Source: Hyphococcus flavus
Lineage (GTDB): Bacteria > Pseudomonadota > Alphaproteobacteria > Caulobacterales > Parvularculaceae
DNA: 64,000 bases
NCBI RefSeq assembly: GCF_028748065.1
Contig: NZ_CP118166.1
Location: 511,501-575,500 of the forward strand
Direction: 5' to 3'
The position numbers and the translations under genes are program-made. Each line of letters starts with the position of its first letter. The stretch's first letter is position 1. This document shows, piece after piece, positions 40,177 through 49,802 of this stretch. The notes beneath the pieces were generated by a model, which saw nothing but the letters and a program-made list of their open reading frames with translations, was not told where the DNA came from and did not search any database.

Positions 40177-42591
40177 TTACATCCTGTCCAACAGCGCTTG
40201 TACTTCATTCCTGAAAATAAAGTCCGCTCCGCCGAGCCGCAAAGCCTGTTCAAGGTTGGTGCGGGCCGCATCCTCATCGCCACTGGCGAACTGCGCCGCG
40301 CCGAGATGGTAACGCATCTCCGCGCTTTCCTCGATTTCTTCAACCGCCAGGGACAAATATTCAACCGCACGATCATAGTCACCTGCGCGATAGTAAGCCC
40401 AACCTACCGTGTCGCGGTAAAAAGGATTTTCAAGATCCTCGATAGTCTTGGCGATCTCAAGCGCACGAGCGATGCTGTCCTGATCCAGCCGAAGATCGCT
40501 GGAAAGACTGACAAAGTTATTGGCGATGATGCGATCCTGCGGACGTTCTTCAATCAGATCAGAATAAATCGCCAGCGCATCTTGCCGCTCGCCGCGATTA
40601 AGCAGGACGTCTGCTTTGAAAACCCGCATGGCGTAGTTATCAGGCGCCGCTTCGATCCCGCGATCAATCAGCGCCGCAGCGTCATCGACCCGTCCTTGAC
40701 CGAGATAGTGGCGATACAACAGCTCATACGCTTCCGGCTGTTCTGGTGAGCGCGACACCGCCTCTTCAAGGCTTGCCTCATAGGATTCGCGATCTTCACG
40801 GGCGGCATGAACCCGCGCCATCATGATGCGTGCCTGATAGTTGTCGGGGTCGGCGCCAAGCATACGATCAAGCAAGGCTTGTGCTTCGTCCAGGCGATCC
40901 GTTCTGAGATAAGCGGTTACGAGCGATGACAGTGGACGGCTTTCAAGTGGCGCAACTTCATCCCGCGCGGTTAGAGTCTCAATGACTGAATCATAATCAC
41001 CAAGCCCGAAATAGGCTGCAGACTTTACATTCGCGGCGAGTTCATCCTGCGTTTCGATCTGTTCGATCATGCCGGCGACCTCTTCCGCGCCGCGCCAGTC
41101 CTGTCGCGCCAAACGGATAGTCGCAAGCAACCTCAAGTTTTCCAAATGCCCTGGATGCGCCGCCAGCGAGTCCACCAGGACTTCTTCAGCGCGTTCGGTA
41201 TTCCGGCGGCGCAAGAGAAATCTCGAAAACTGCTGCGCTATCCGCGCCTGACGATCGCTGCTTTCATAAGCTTTTGCGAACTCAGCCTGGGCAAAGCTGA
41301 AATTTTCCTGCTTTTCAAAAGCCGTCGCCATAAGAACCATGGCGTCATATTCGTCGGGACTATTGTCGAGCGCGGTGCGCAAATTGACAATGGCCTGGTC
41401 AAACTCTTCGTCATCAATCTGCAAGGCGGCACGCTTCATCAGCGCATCCGTATTCCGCTCATCTACTTCCAGAATTTCATCAATGAGCGCGATCGCGCTC
41501 TCGCGATCCCCCTCGCCCAGTAACAGGACAGAAATCTTGTTTTTTGCCTTTAACGCGACGTCCTGATCGTCACCGTCCGCAAGCTGGTCCAGCAGCGCCC
41601 GAGCCCTGCCTGGCTCGTCTTCTTCGATGAGAAAATCGACCATGGCGAATTTGAGATCATCGTTGTCTGGATTTGCATCGATAAACTCCTGAAGCTGCGC
41701 TTCGGCTGCCGCAGTACCCTGAACACGATTGGCCAGCCTGACGACGTTCAGTTTCGCGTTGAGGTTTTCCGGTTCAAGGTCGACGATCGCGCGGAACTGT
41801 TCACGTGCAAGTTCCATCTCGTTCCGCTTTACCAATTCCCCGGCATAGACACGGCGATAGGCAGGCTCTTCAGGGAAAAGTTCAATCAGCCCTGCATAAG
41901 CTTCCAGCGTTTCATCGTTGCGTCCTAGCGTCTGAAGAATTTGAATGCGCAACAATTGAAGAACTGCAATCTGCGGATCGACTTCCAACGCTTTGTTGAT
42001 TTCTTCAAGCGCGCCGTTTCTGTCGCCGTTTTGAAACTTATCCGTGGCAAGAACTGTTACCGCCTCGGGGTTTGCCGGATCAGAAGCAACAACGCCGCGG
42101 GCGATCTCTACAGCGCCGGCATTGTCGCCGATCTTGAGAAGCACTGCAGCCTTCAGCGCCCGCGCATCTGGATCATCAGCGTTAATTTCCAGCGCATTCT
42201 CTGCCGACTCAAGGGCGGCGGTTTCATCGCTGCCGACAAGATAGAGCTTGCCAAGCTTGACATGCGATTCGATCTGGCTTGGGTCCAGCCGGACGATGTT
42301 CTGCAACATCTGGAACATCGCCTGATAATCTTTTCGCTGCTCCGCGATTTCCGAAAGACCGATCAGCGAGGGGACGTGCTCCTCATTGATCTTAAGCGCG
42401 TTCCGAAACTGGATATACGCTTTGGGCAGATCGCCGGCCTCGAGAAACTCAGCGCCTTCCTGACTGTAGCGCTGCACTTTCTCCTCAGGAGATGCACACG
42501 CCGCCGCCAGCGCCAGCGCCGATACCGCGAGCAATCGCGCCATGCGGCCGCGCCGCGCCTTGATTCCATTACCGCCGTTCGTCACCGTCAT
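40177..42591 (-). CDS. PrsT-type TPR-repeat lipoprotein of exosortase systems
   Basis: The product is about 804 residues from the ATG at 42591, which has AAGGG about 7 bases upstream. An N-terminal lipoprotein signal with the lipobox LAAAC is followed by an almost uninterrupted array of tetratricopeptide repeats, from AYIQFRNALKINEEHVPSL to the C-terminus. This matches the PrsT (TIGR02917) family that accompanies exosortase and exopolysaccharide loci. The family role is thought to be an envelope scaffold for export, which remains inferred. A second in-frame ATG at 42606 is possible. Confidence 0.9.
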   Translation of the reverse strand: MTVTNGGNGIKARRGRMARLLAVSALALAAACASPEEKVQRYSQEGAEFLEAGDLPKAYIQFRNALKINEEHVPSLIGLSEIAEQRKDYQAMFQMLQNIVRLDPSQIESHVKLGKLYLVGSDETAALESAENALEINADDPDARALKAAVLLKIGDNAGAVEIARGVVASDPANPEAVTVLATDKFQNGDRNGALEEINKALEVDPQIAVLQLLRIQILQTLGRNDETLEAYAGLIELFPEEPAYRRVYAGELVKRNEMELAREQFRAIVDLEPENLNAKLNVVRLANRVQGTAAAEAQLQEFIDANPDNDDLKFAMVDFLIEEDEPGRARALLDQLADGDDQDVALKAKNKISVLLLGEGDRESAIALIDEILEVDERNTDALMKRAALQIDDEEFDQAIVNLRTALDNSPDEYDAMVLMATAFEKQENFSFAQAEFAKAYESSDRQARIAQQFSRFLLRRRNTERAEEVLVDSLAAHPGHLENLRLLATIRLARQDWRGAEEVAGMIEQIETQDELAANVKSAAYFGLGDYDSVIETLTARDEVAPLESRPLSSLVTAYLRTDRLDEAQALLDRMLGADPDNYQARIMMARVHAAREDRESYEASLEEAVSRSPEQPEAYELLYRHYLGQGRVDDAAALIDRGIEAAPDNYAMRVFKADVLLNRGERQDALAIYSDLIEERPQDRIIANNFVSLSSDLRLDQDSIARALEIAKTIEDLENPFYRDTVGWAYYRAGDYDRAVEYLSLAVEEIEESAEMRYHLGAAQFASGDEDAARTNLEQALRLGGADFIFRNEVQALLDRM

Positions 42592-42656
42592 GGCTCCACC
42601 CTTCATTACTCGCGCGCTTCGTTTGCCATTATTGCCAGCGCCTTACAATGCATGTT

Positions 42657-43889
42657 TCAGACCGCCGCCTGGCGCGATGTCGCGCTGTTAACCGATTCCG
42701 CCGCGCATTCCGGCGCGACGGGATAATTCATGCCATTCGCCTTGAATATCGCCCGCTGCGCAGGCTTTGCGTTCTCAAGCGTGATGGCCTGTGGAAGTTC
42801 GCCGAGATGTTTTTCCAGCATGAGCGTCAGGCCCAGAAACGCCCGGTCGAAGGATGAAACCTCCGTCATATTCAACCGGACGGGACGGCCCGTTGCCGCC
42901 GCCGCACGATATGCCTCCCGCACCGGGCGCAAGCCGCCATGCACCAGATCGCCAGTCAACTTGACGACCGTTACAGCACTTTCATTCACTGCTTTCGCGC
43001 CCGCGTGCTGCCCGCCCTTGCCCCGCGCACGGCCAAACTGCGGCGCCATAGCTGTCGTCATCAGTCCGATGAGCCCCAGACCATCCTTGAAGTAGCGTCG
43101 CCACAGGGCCGGCTCCTCTTTTATGCGCCACACCCATTCAAGCCCTGCCCGCTGCATCCAGCGCGGCGCACGCGCGATGCCGCCGCTCGTGAAATCAACA
43201 ACCGCGCCGAGGTGTGCGATAACGGGCGCAGTTAATTTTTCACGATTGCGTTCGATCCACGCTTGCCCCTTGGCAGCGCCCAGCGCGACGACGACAAAAT
43301 CAGGCGCCGCTTTATTGACTGTTTCAATAATATCATCGGCGCTCATGCTATCGACATTCCCGTGCCCGGGGTTGAGCGATCCGACCGCTTCTATGCCGCT
43401 CTCTTCTTTATTGACCCGCTCGACGGCCGCTTTTGCCGCCCCGTCGCGCCCGCCGAAGAAAAAGACCTTTGTCTTGCGTCCCGCAAATGGAGGACGCCGA
43501 CGTATGGCTTCGAAAACATCCGAACCAGCAACGCGCGAAGTGACGGGTACGCCGAGCAGTTTGGCCATCAACACCAGCGGGGCGCCATCGACCAGGCTGA
43601 GATCAGCGTTGAGAATTTCCTGCCGCGCCGCGCTAGACCTGCGCGCCCGGATCAACCAGTTTACATTCGGCGTTACGAAGGAGAGTTTGCGCTTTGCCCG
43701 CGAAGCGGCATCGATAGCGGCCACAGCCTGATCAACATTGCAAATATCGACTGGCAATCCCATGAGACACCAGACATCGCGGTCGAAATCATCCCTGCGC
43801 AAAGCAGCCACACCCGCGCCGCCGTGTTCGGGCTTCTCGGCATCGGCGTATTTGTTCGTATCAGAAATTTCGGGAAGCGGCTCTGCCAT
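42657..43889 (-). CDS. WecG/TagA/CpsF glycosyltransferase fused to STAS-like domain
   Basis: The 410-residue protein has a WecG/TagA domain over residues 40-280 (FVTPNVNWLIRARR, ADLSLVDGAPLV, a HLGAVVDFTSGG motif and RAPRWMQRAGLEWVWR), which in this family transfers a ManNAc- or related sugar to a lipid-linked acceptor. Residues 310-400 resemble a STAS/anti-anti-sigma domain (LNMTEVSSFDRAFLGLTLMLEKHL). Such fusions exist in exosortase-linked clusters. The STAS part may regulate or tether the enzyme. A GAGAG ribosome binding site precedes ATG. Confidence 0.88.
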   Translation of the reverse strand: MAEPLPEISDTNKYADAEKPEHGGAGVAALRRDDFDRDVWCLMGLPVDICNVDQAVAAIDAASRAKRKLSFVTPNVNWLIRARRSSAARQEILNADLSLVDGAPLVLMAKLLGVPVTSRVAGSDVFEAIRRRPPFAGRKTKVFFFGGRDGAAKAAVERVNKEESGIEAVGSLNPGHGNVDSMSADDIIETVNKAAPDFVVVALGAAKGQAWIERNREKLTAPVIAHLGAVVDFTSGGIARAPRWMQRAGLEWVWRIKEEPALWRRYFKDGLGLIGLMTTAMAPQFGRARGKGGQHAGAKAVNESAVTVVKLTGDLVHGGLRPVREAYRAAAATGRPVRLNMTEVSSFDRAFLGLTLMLEKHLGELPQAITLENAKPAQRAIFKANGMNYPVAPECAAESVNSATSRQAAV

Positions 43890-44320
43890 GATCTCTCAGG
43901 TCAACGTTTTGCTTTGGAGACCTGTCCGCAGCGTTTCAGTTCGACACTAAAAACACCATAAACAAAGTCTTGCTGCATTATGCGCAATTATAAGAGCAAA
44001 CATGAGGCCAAATTCACCCTGAACGTGTTTTTAACCATGTCTTGCGCCGAAATTAGGCGAAAAACAAGCAAGCAACCCACGCCGAGGCAAAGCAAGGCAT
44101 TGTTTTTTCTTATGTTTTAAAAAGCTGCCCCGCCCGAGCGACTCTTTTGTCGAAGAACGGCCGATTGCATCGATCACTCAAACAGCTCGCCTGTTCTTTA
44201 CTTCCCCTGAAAAGCCCGCGATTGATCCCCGGCGCCGATTTTGCTGTTTTGTAATGTCCGGCAACCATGTCTCGCCCGCTAGCGAACGGCATGTCCCTTC
44301 GAAGAGAGAATTCAGCTTTT
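43890..44320. other. Intergenic region between divergent wecG-like and exosortase genes
   Basis: This 431-base gap holds no recognisable gene. It must contain promoters for the two divergent units. One TATAAT on the minus strand (43987-43992) is visible but has only a weak -35 at 17 bases spacing. AT-rich tracts are present around 44100. An antisense frame at 44110-44373 overlaps the exosortase start and has no support. Confidence 0.5.
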
Positions 44321-45949
44321 ATGACAGACAAGCCCGCCGAAAATACCCCGCCCAAGAGACAGGGTTTTGTCATCCGACCAGTCTATGTTGTGGGGGCGCT
44401 TGCCGCGATCATTCTGTTTGCGTTTTTTGGCGGCATTGAAAATCTGTTCAAACGCTGGGGCGAACAACAGGAATTAAGTCACGGTTATTTTCTGCCGCTA
44501 ATCGCCGGCTGGATGCTGTGGTCGCGCCGCGAAGCGCTTGAAGCGAGCATCGGCAGGCCGGAGCTGTTAGGGCTTGCAGGCGTCGTCATTTCAGTGATCG
44601 TCCTGATTCTGTCGGAGCTGACGGTTACATCGCTAATGATTTTCCAGCAGCTCGCGATGCTTACGCTGTTTTCGTCACTCGTCCTTGCATTGGGCGGCTG
44701 GAGCCTGTTCTGGCTCAGCCTGCTGCCAATCGGGTTCATGTTGTTCATGGTGCCGCCGCCTTACTGGGCGATTACAGTCTTGTCGCAGCAGTTTCAGTTC
44801 TGGTCCTCTCAACTTGGCGTCGCCATGATTGAAGCGATGGGCATACCGGTGCTACTGACCGGCAATATTATCGACCTTGGCGACTACAAATTGCAGGTCG
44901 CCGAAGCCTGTAGCGGGCTGCGCTATCTGTTCCCGTTTTTAAGTCTTGGCTTCCTGGCGGCGTATTTGTTCAACGCGCCAATGTGGCAACGCGCGATCGT
45001 TTTTCTCGCCACGATCCCAATCACGATCTTGATGAACAGCGTGCGCATCGCGGTCACTGGCATTCTTGTCCAGCAATTCGGTACGGAACACGCCGAAGGT
45101 TTTATTCACCTATTCGAAGGGTGGGTTGTTTTTCTTTTCTGCCTGGCTTTGCTGTTTGGCGTTATCGTCGTTCTGGCGCGCATATCCGGGCGGAAAAATG
45201 TTGGCGATCTGCTTGTCATGCCGGATGTCGCCGCAAAAAAGCCGGCGAAAGAATGGAACAAGTCTGAATTCTTTCGTAATGGCTTCATCTCGCTGGCGCT
45301 CATCGCGGCGGCTGGCGTCTATGTGCACTTTGGCGTTTCAAACATTTTAAAAGTGCCAGAAAGGGTAGATCTCGCGAGCCTTCCATACGAATTTCCGGGA
45401 TGGCGCAGCGATATCGAGGAAATAGATGCGCAAACAATCGAAGTTCTTGGCGCGGACGATTTCCTTGTCACCAACATGACAAGCCCGGACGGCGAACTAT
45501 TTAACCTCTATATCGCTTACCTCAACATGCAGCGTCATGGACATAGCTGGCATTCGCCGCGCCAATGCATTCCCGGCGGAGGCTGGCAGATCACGCAACA
45601 TGATATTGCGCCGATAACGCTCGAGGATGGCGAAAGTTTTCACTACAACCGCATCATCATCGAAAATCGCGGACAGCGGCAGTTGCTGTATTATTGGTAC
45701 GACCAGCGCGGGCGTAAAATCGCCAACGAGTTCATTATGAAGTTTCTGCTCGTTTTTGACGCGGTGAACATGCGCCGGACTGATGGCGCGATGATCAGGA
45801 TCATGACACCCATTCAAAGCAGCGAAACTATTGCAGATGCTGACGCGCGGCTTCTGGGCTATATGAGAAGCCTGCAACCGAAATTGCCGAAATACGTACC
45901 GCCAGCAGGTGTGCCGGCAACAGAGGAATTCGACCCAGACGAATACTAG
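44321..45949 (+). CDS. xrtD: Exosortase-EpsI fusion (XrtD-like)
   Basis: About 542 residues from the ATG at 44321. The N-terminal part has eight or so membrane helices and the exosortase catalytic residues: Cys in AEACSGLRYLFPF, Arg in MNSVRIAVTG and His in GFIHLFEGWVVF. The C-terminal third is an EpsI domain, with the segment LNMQRHGHSWHSPRQCIPG. Exosortases cleave and anchor proteins carrying C-terminal sorting signals. The closest subgroup by memory is XrtD (VPLPA-CTERM); XrtA is the alternative. In-frame ATGs at 44267 and 44291 are possible starts. No target protein with a CTERM signal is visible in the window. Confidence 0.88.
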   Translation: MTDKPAENTPPKRQGFVIRPVYVVGALAAIILFAFFGGIENLFKRWGEQQELSHGYFLPLIAGWMLWSRREALEASIGRPELLGLAGVVISVIVLILSELTVTSLMIFQQLAMLTLFSSLVLALGGWSLFWLSLLPIGFMLFMVPPPYWAITVLSQQFQFWSSQLGVAMIEAMGIPVLLTGNIIDLGDYKLQVAEACSGLRYLFPFLSLGFLAAYLFNAPMWQRAIVFLATIPITILMNSVRIAVTGILVQQFGTEHAEGFIHLFEGWVVFLFCLALLFGVIVVLARISGRKNVGDLLVMPDVAAKKPAKEWNKSEFFRNGFISLALIAAAGVYVHFGVSNILKVPERVDLASLPYEFPGWRSDIEEIDAQTIEVLGADDFLVTNMTSPDGELFNLYIAYLNMQRHGHSWHSPRQCIPGGGWQITQHDIAPITLEDGESFHYNRIIIENRGQRQLLYYWYDQRGRKIANEFIMKFLLVFDAVNMRRTDGAMIRIMTPIQSSETIADADARLLGYMRSLQPKLPKYVPPAGVPATEEFDPDEY

Positions 45950-46917
45950 CTTTTGTTATCGCCGCGCCAGCCGATCCACATATCTGCGTATCGGTTGGCG
46001 CTCAGCTTTGGCGCAGGTCGCCCGACTATGCCTCTGGCTAACGCAACGCCGCGACCAGCAAACCAAAATAAATTCGCTGCTATAGGTCCGAGCGGCCCGT
46101 AGGTTTTTCTGAAATACCGTGAACGCGAACGGTAATAATATTCAGGCAGTCTCGCGCTTTTCGCCTGCCTTTCGCGCAACTTTGTCGACCCGCCCGCATC
46201 ATGTTGAAAGACAGCATCTGGAACGTAACAGATACGGTGACCTTTACCTGTCAGGCGGCGGCAGTAGTCACAGTCCTCGTAATAAAGAAAAAAACCTTCA
46301 TCCATGGGGCCGGCGTCTTCTATCGCCTGACGTCTGATCATTACCGCTGAAAAACTGACCCAGTCAGGTTCGGTATCGATATCTTCTGGGAAAATTGGTG
46401 TTTCCGCTTTCGGAAACACCTTAGTGATCGGACCTGTCTGCGCGCCGTCCACAAACTCACTTAGAAGTCGATGACGACGGAAACGCGATACCTGAGGCTC
46501 GCCGTCCCCATCAACGATCAACGGAGTAAATATGCTTGCCTGCGAATTGTGATCAGCGGCCCTAATGAGCGCAATTAGAGCATCCGGTTTAACCGCCGCA
46601 TCGCTGTTCAACAGTAACACCAAATCGGCGTTCAGATGCTTCAGACCGATATTATTGCCGGCGGAAAACCCGCCATTTTGAGGCGCGGACACGACCATGA
46701 GACGATCGGCAGCGGGAGAAACTTCGCACCATGCTGTCAGCCGATCTAAAGAACCATCCCCCGAGGCATTGTCGACAATGACGCAACACCCATTCACAGC
46801 GCCCAGCTGGGGCGCAAGGGTCGAGAGGCAGGTTTCGACCAGTTCCGGGGTCTGGTAATTTACAATGATGACGCCCAGGCGATAAGGCTGATTTTTCTTA
46901 AATCCCGGATTTTGCAT
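45946..46917 (-). CDS. GT2-family glycosyltransferase, rhamnosyltransferase-like
   Basis: The 323-residue protein has the GT2 start GVIIVNYQTPELVETC, a Ser-Asp-Ala DXD-type motif in LLLNSDAAVKP and FFLYYEDCDYCRRL on the acceptor side, resembling WbbL/RfbF-type rhamnosyltransferases. No membrane segments. The stop overlaps that of the exosortase by four bases. It lies on the strand opposite to both flanking genes. Confidence 0.88.
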   Translation of the reverse strand: MQNPGFKKNQPYRLGVIIVNYQTPELVETCLSTLAPQLGAVNGCCVIVDNASGDGSLDRLTAWCEVSPAADRLMVVSAPQNGGFSAGNNIGLKHLNADLVLLLNSDAAVKPDALIALIRAADHNSQASIFTPLIVDGDGEPQVSRFRRHRLLSEFVDGAQTGPITKVFPKAETPIFPEDIDTEPDWVSFSAVMIRRQAIEDAGPMDEGFFLYYEDCDYCRRLTGKGHRICYVPDAVFQHDAGGSTKLRERQAKSARLPEYYYRSRSRYFRKTYGPLGPIAANLFWFAGRGVALARGIVGRPAPKLSANRYADMWIGWRGDNKS

Positions 46918-47161
46918 TCAAATTCACTATTTTTGCACCGCAGCGCTTGCTAAACTGCCTATCGCGGCCTCCTCTAGCATGCTCGGCGCTTGCCTGCGCA
47001 TCAGATCCGGCCTGTTAACCCCATGAATAGCGATTCGGGGCGTCGAAAATTGGTAATTTAAAAAGGTTAAACGCCTTGAAAGCGGCGCATTTTTTGCAAA
47101 TTACAAAAACGCGCTGGAGCCAAATGGCTCAAGAGGCAAGCTGAGACGGACACAAGAGCGT

Positions 47162-48784
47162 ATGGGTGACGAGTTTACACTTGAAGACGTGCTGATCATT
47201 CTGCAGCGGCGGTTCCTCTATTTTCTGATCCCTGCTTTGCTAATTGCGCCCATCGGCGTCATTACCGTGATGCTGCTGCCGGCAAAATATTCGGCGCAAG
47301 GCACGATCCTGGTTGAATCTCAGCAAATCCCCACAGATTTTGTTCGCTCCACCATAAACGCCTACGCGCAGGAACGCATTCAAACGATCCGTCAGCGCGT
47401 GATGACCCGCAACCGGCTTCTGGAAGTGGCTGATGAATATGAGCTGTTTCCCCGATCGCTTGGCCTTTCTGAGACAGAGCGGGTCAAGAGAATGCGAAAC
47501 AATCTGCGTGTGGACCTGATCACCACCACCGCCAACCGCGGATCAGGCGATGGCACGATCGCCTTCACCGTCGCTTACACGGATCAGGATCCCCGCAAAG
47601 CCTACCTCGTCGCCAATAAGTTCATGACGTTGTTCCTCGACGAAGACGTGCGTTCGCGCACGGCCGGCGCGTCTAATACGACGGAATTTTTCGAACAGGA
47701 AACCGGACGTCTCCGCAGGACGGTCGCTGAACTCGAAAATCAGATTTCCGAATATAAAACCACTAACTCCGGCGCGCTGCCGGAGCAGTTGAATACGAAC
47801 CTCGATATGCTGGAACGGCGTCAGCGTGAGTTGTCGACTGCACAATCGACGATTTCCCAATTGGAAGAAGAACGCCGCTTCCTCGAAAATCAGCTCATCA
47901 GCGGCAGCGCCGGCGACAACAGCATGTCAGCCGAGCTTTCGCGCCTTGAATCGGAACTTGCGCGGCTGCGCGCGACTTATCGCGACTCCTACCCGGAAGT
48001 CGTGGCGAAACGCGATGAAATCGCCGCGCTCAGACGCCAGATGGCGCCAAGTGAAGAAATCAGACGGCTGCGCCGCGCACTCAGCGATTCCGAGGACGCG
48101 CTCGCTGATATCGAGAATACTGAAGAGCCTGATCCTGACGCGCTTGCCCAGGCAGAGGCGGCAGTAAACGACGCCCGGACGGAATTAAGCGAGCGCATTG
48201 AGCAGGAAACAAGGCGCGGATCGGACGACATCGCTGGCGTTCAGATTGAAGGCCGGATCGCCGTTGTCGAAAACCGTATTAAAATGCTGAACAAGCAGAT
48301 TGAAGACGCGCAGGAAAACATCACGAACCTCGAAACACGGATTGCACGCACACCTGAGGTTGAGCGCGGTCTTGCAGCGCTAACCCGCGATTACGAAAAT
48401 ATGTTTCAGGAGTATCAGGATATCCTGACCAAGCAGCAAGACGCGCAATTGGCGGAAAATCTTGAAGAAAGTCAGCAGACAGAAAAATTTTCCATTCTCG
48501 AGCCAGCGCTGAACCCTGAAAGACCGTCTAGCCCTGATCGCGCGAAGCTGATCTTCGCCGCTCTTTTTGCCGCGCTTGGCATTGGCGGGGCGACGGCTAT
48601 GGGTGTTGAACTGGTCAAAGCGCGGCTTCGCGGGCGAAATCACATTGCGAATGTCCTCGACGGGCAACCGATCGCAGTCATTCCATATTTTAGCAGCGAG
48701 CATGACCGCAGACCGCGAGTGCCCTTCATAGGACGCAAATCCAAAAAATCCCGAAAAAGTAAAAGAAAACGCACCGCTGCGTGA
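47162..48784 (+). CDS. Chain-length determinant protein (exosortase-linked Wzz family)
   Basis: The 540-residue protein has two membrane helices (residues about 20-40 and 460-480) flanking a long periplasmic coiled coil, with Asp/Glu/Arg-rich heptads from about residue 160 to 420. The LVESQQIPTDFVRSTINAYAQ segment at 50-75 is typical of the TIGR03007 family that accompanies exosortase loci. It sets polymer length and works with the P-loop protein encoded next. A small perfect hairpin (47117-47130) lies 31 bases before ATG. Confidence 0.92.
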   Translation: MGDEFTLEDVLIILQRRFLYFLIPALLIAPIGVITVMLLPAKYSAQGTILVESQQIPTDFVRSTINAYAQERIQTIRQRVMTRNRLLEVADEYELFPRSLGLSETERVKRMRNNLRVDLITTTANRGSGDGTIAFTVAYTDQDPRKAYLVANKFMTLFLDEDVRSRTAGASNTTEFFEQETGRLRRTVAELENQISEYKTTNSGALPEQLNTNLDMLERRQRELSTAQSTISQLEEERRFLENQLISGSAGDNSMSAELSRLESELARLRATYRDSYPEVVAKRDEIAALRRQMAPSEEIRRLRRALSDSEDALADIENTEEPDPDALAQAEAAVNDARTELSERIEQETRRGSDDIAGVQIEGRIAVVENRIKMLNKQIEDAQENITNLETRIARTPEVERGLAALTRDYENMFQEYQDILTKQQDAQLAENLEESQQTEKFSILEPALNPERPSSPDRAKLIFAALFAALGIGGATAMGVELVKARLRGRNHIANVLDGQPIAVIPYFSSEHDRRPRVPFIGRKSKKSRKSKRKRTAA

Positions 48785-48818
48785 CCTGTTGTTAAAAGAA
48801 CGAGTATAAGGCGAACCC

Positions 48819-49625
48819 ATGGATCGAATTCGTAACGCCGTTACAAGAGCACGGCACGAAAGGGAAAAAACGAGCCCCCCGGCGCAACCGGCCCCGGCCG
48901 CGTCGCCAGCGCGCGCGGACGCTGGCGCTCAGGCCTACGACTTTCCGCCCGCGGTTTGCGATTTTGACAATTTCGGCAAGCATCGAATTATCGCCAACGA
49001 ACAGGATCCTGTGCTGAATGCCTATCGCGTCCTTAGAACGCGCGTTTTGCAAAAAATGGAAGCAAATGGATGGCGGACACTGGCAGTCGTCTCGCCGGGA
49101 TCTGGCGCCGGTAAAACCGTGACGGCGATCAATCTCGCCATCGCAATCGGCTCCAAGACGGGTTCCCGCGCCACATTGATCGATCTTGATTTCTACCGGC
49201 CCAGCGTGGCGCGCTATCTCGGCATGAAAGACTTTCCTTCGGTTCTCGATTTTTTTGAAGACAAGAAAGAGTTACACGAGATCGCACAGCGTCCGCCCTT
49301 GCCTGACGTGCTACTTCTCGCCAACGAGCGCGTCAGTCGGCGGGGCGCCGAACACCTGACATCCCCAAAGGCTGATCAGCTGATCGACACCGCTGTGAAC
49401 AAGTTTGCCTCCCGGGTGGTTATTTTCGATATGTCGCCACTTCTGGGTTGTGACGATACGATTGCTTTTCTACCGAAGGTTGATTGCGCCCTATTGGTCG
49501 CCGCATCGGGAGACACGCGGGTGGATGAACTGAAGGAAGCGCGCCGCGTTCTGGGACAAACCAATATCTTGGGCACGGTTCTGAACAAGGCTCCGGCTGC
49601 TTTCATGCCTAATCAGTACTACTGA
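48819..49625 (+). CDS. Tyrosine-kinase-like P-loop protein (exosortase-linked)
   Basis: The 268-residue cytoplasmic protein has an Ala/Pro-rich N-terminus, then a CpsD/CapB-type ATPase domain: Walker A SPGSGAGKT near residue 95, Walker A' TLIDLDFYRPS, and Walker B-like VVIFDMSPLL. It is separate from the membrane co-polymerase encoded 34 bases upstream. Bacterial tyrosine kinases of this type autophosphorylate a C-terminal tyrosine cluster. Here the protein ends in NQYY, the only candidate. AAGG precedes the ATG. Confidence 0.88.
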   Translation: MDRIRNAVTRARHEREKTSPPAQPAPAASPARADAGAQAYDFPPAVCDFDNFGKHRIIANEQDPVLNAYRVLRTRVLQKMEANGWRTLAVVSPGSGAGKTVTAINLAIAIGSKTGSRATLIDLDFYRPSVARYLGMKDFPSVLDFFEDKKELHEIAQRPPLPDVLLLANERVSRRGAEHLTSPKADQLIDTAVNKFASRVVIFDMSPLLGCDDTIAFLPKVDCALLVAASGDTRVDELKEARRVLGQTNILGTVLNKAPAAFMPNQYY

Positions 49626-49699
49626 CGGGCAGAAATGCTGTTAGTGTATCTTTTTTAACCTCACACTGTAAAATTTGGTATTATTAAGGCGCGCGATCC

Positions 49700-49731
49700 T
49701 TGAAGGGGGCTGGTAAACTTACCAGTATAAT
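49700..49731 (+). promoter_or_regulatory. Promoter with palindrome in a 20-base spacer, upstream of RND genes
   Basis: TTGAAG (-35, 49700-49705) and a consensus TATAAT (-10, 49726-49731) are separated by 20 bases. The spacer contains CTGGTAA-AC-TTACCAG, a perfect palindrome with 7-base arms (49710-49725), abutting the -10. Long spacers of 19-20 bases with a dyad inside are characteristic of MerR-family activation. No MerR gene is in the window. A second inverted repeat GTGAA-N7-TTCAC lies at 49737-49753. Confidence 0.6.
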
Positions 49732-49802
49732 GAACCGTGAAGGAATTGTTCACCTGATCGCTGTTAATACCCTGTTATCCATACTGGAACGAGCCGGCCG
49801 TC

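Noticed and set aside
41941-42726. 261-codon plus-strand frame opposite the TPR lipoprotein
   Set aside because: Antisense shadow of the repeat-rich gene; no recognisable domain.
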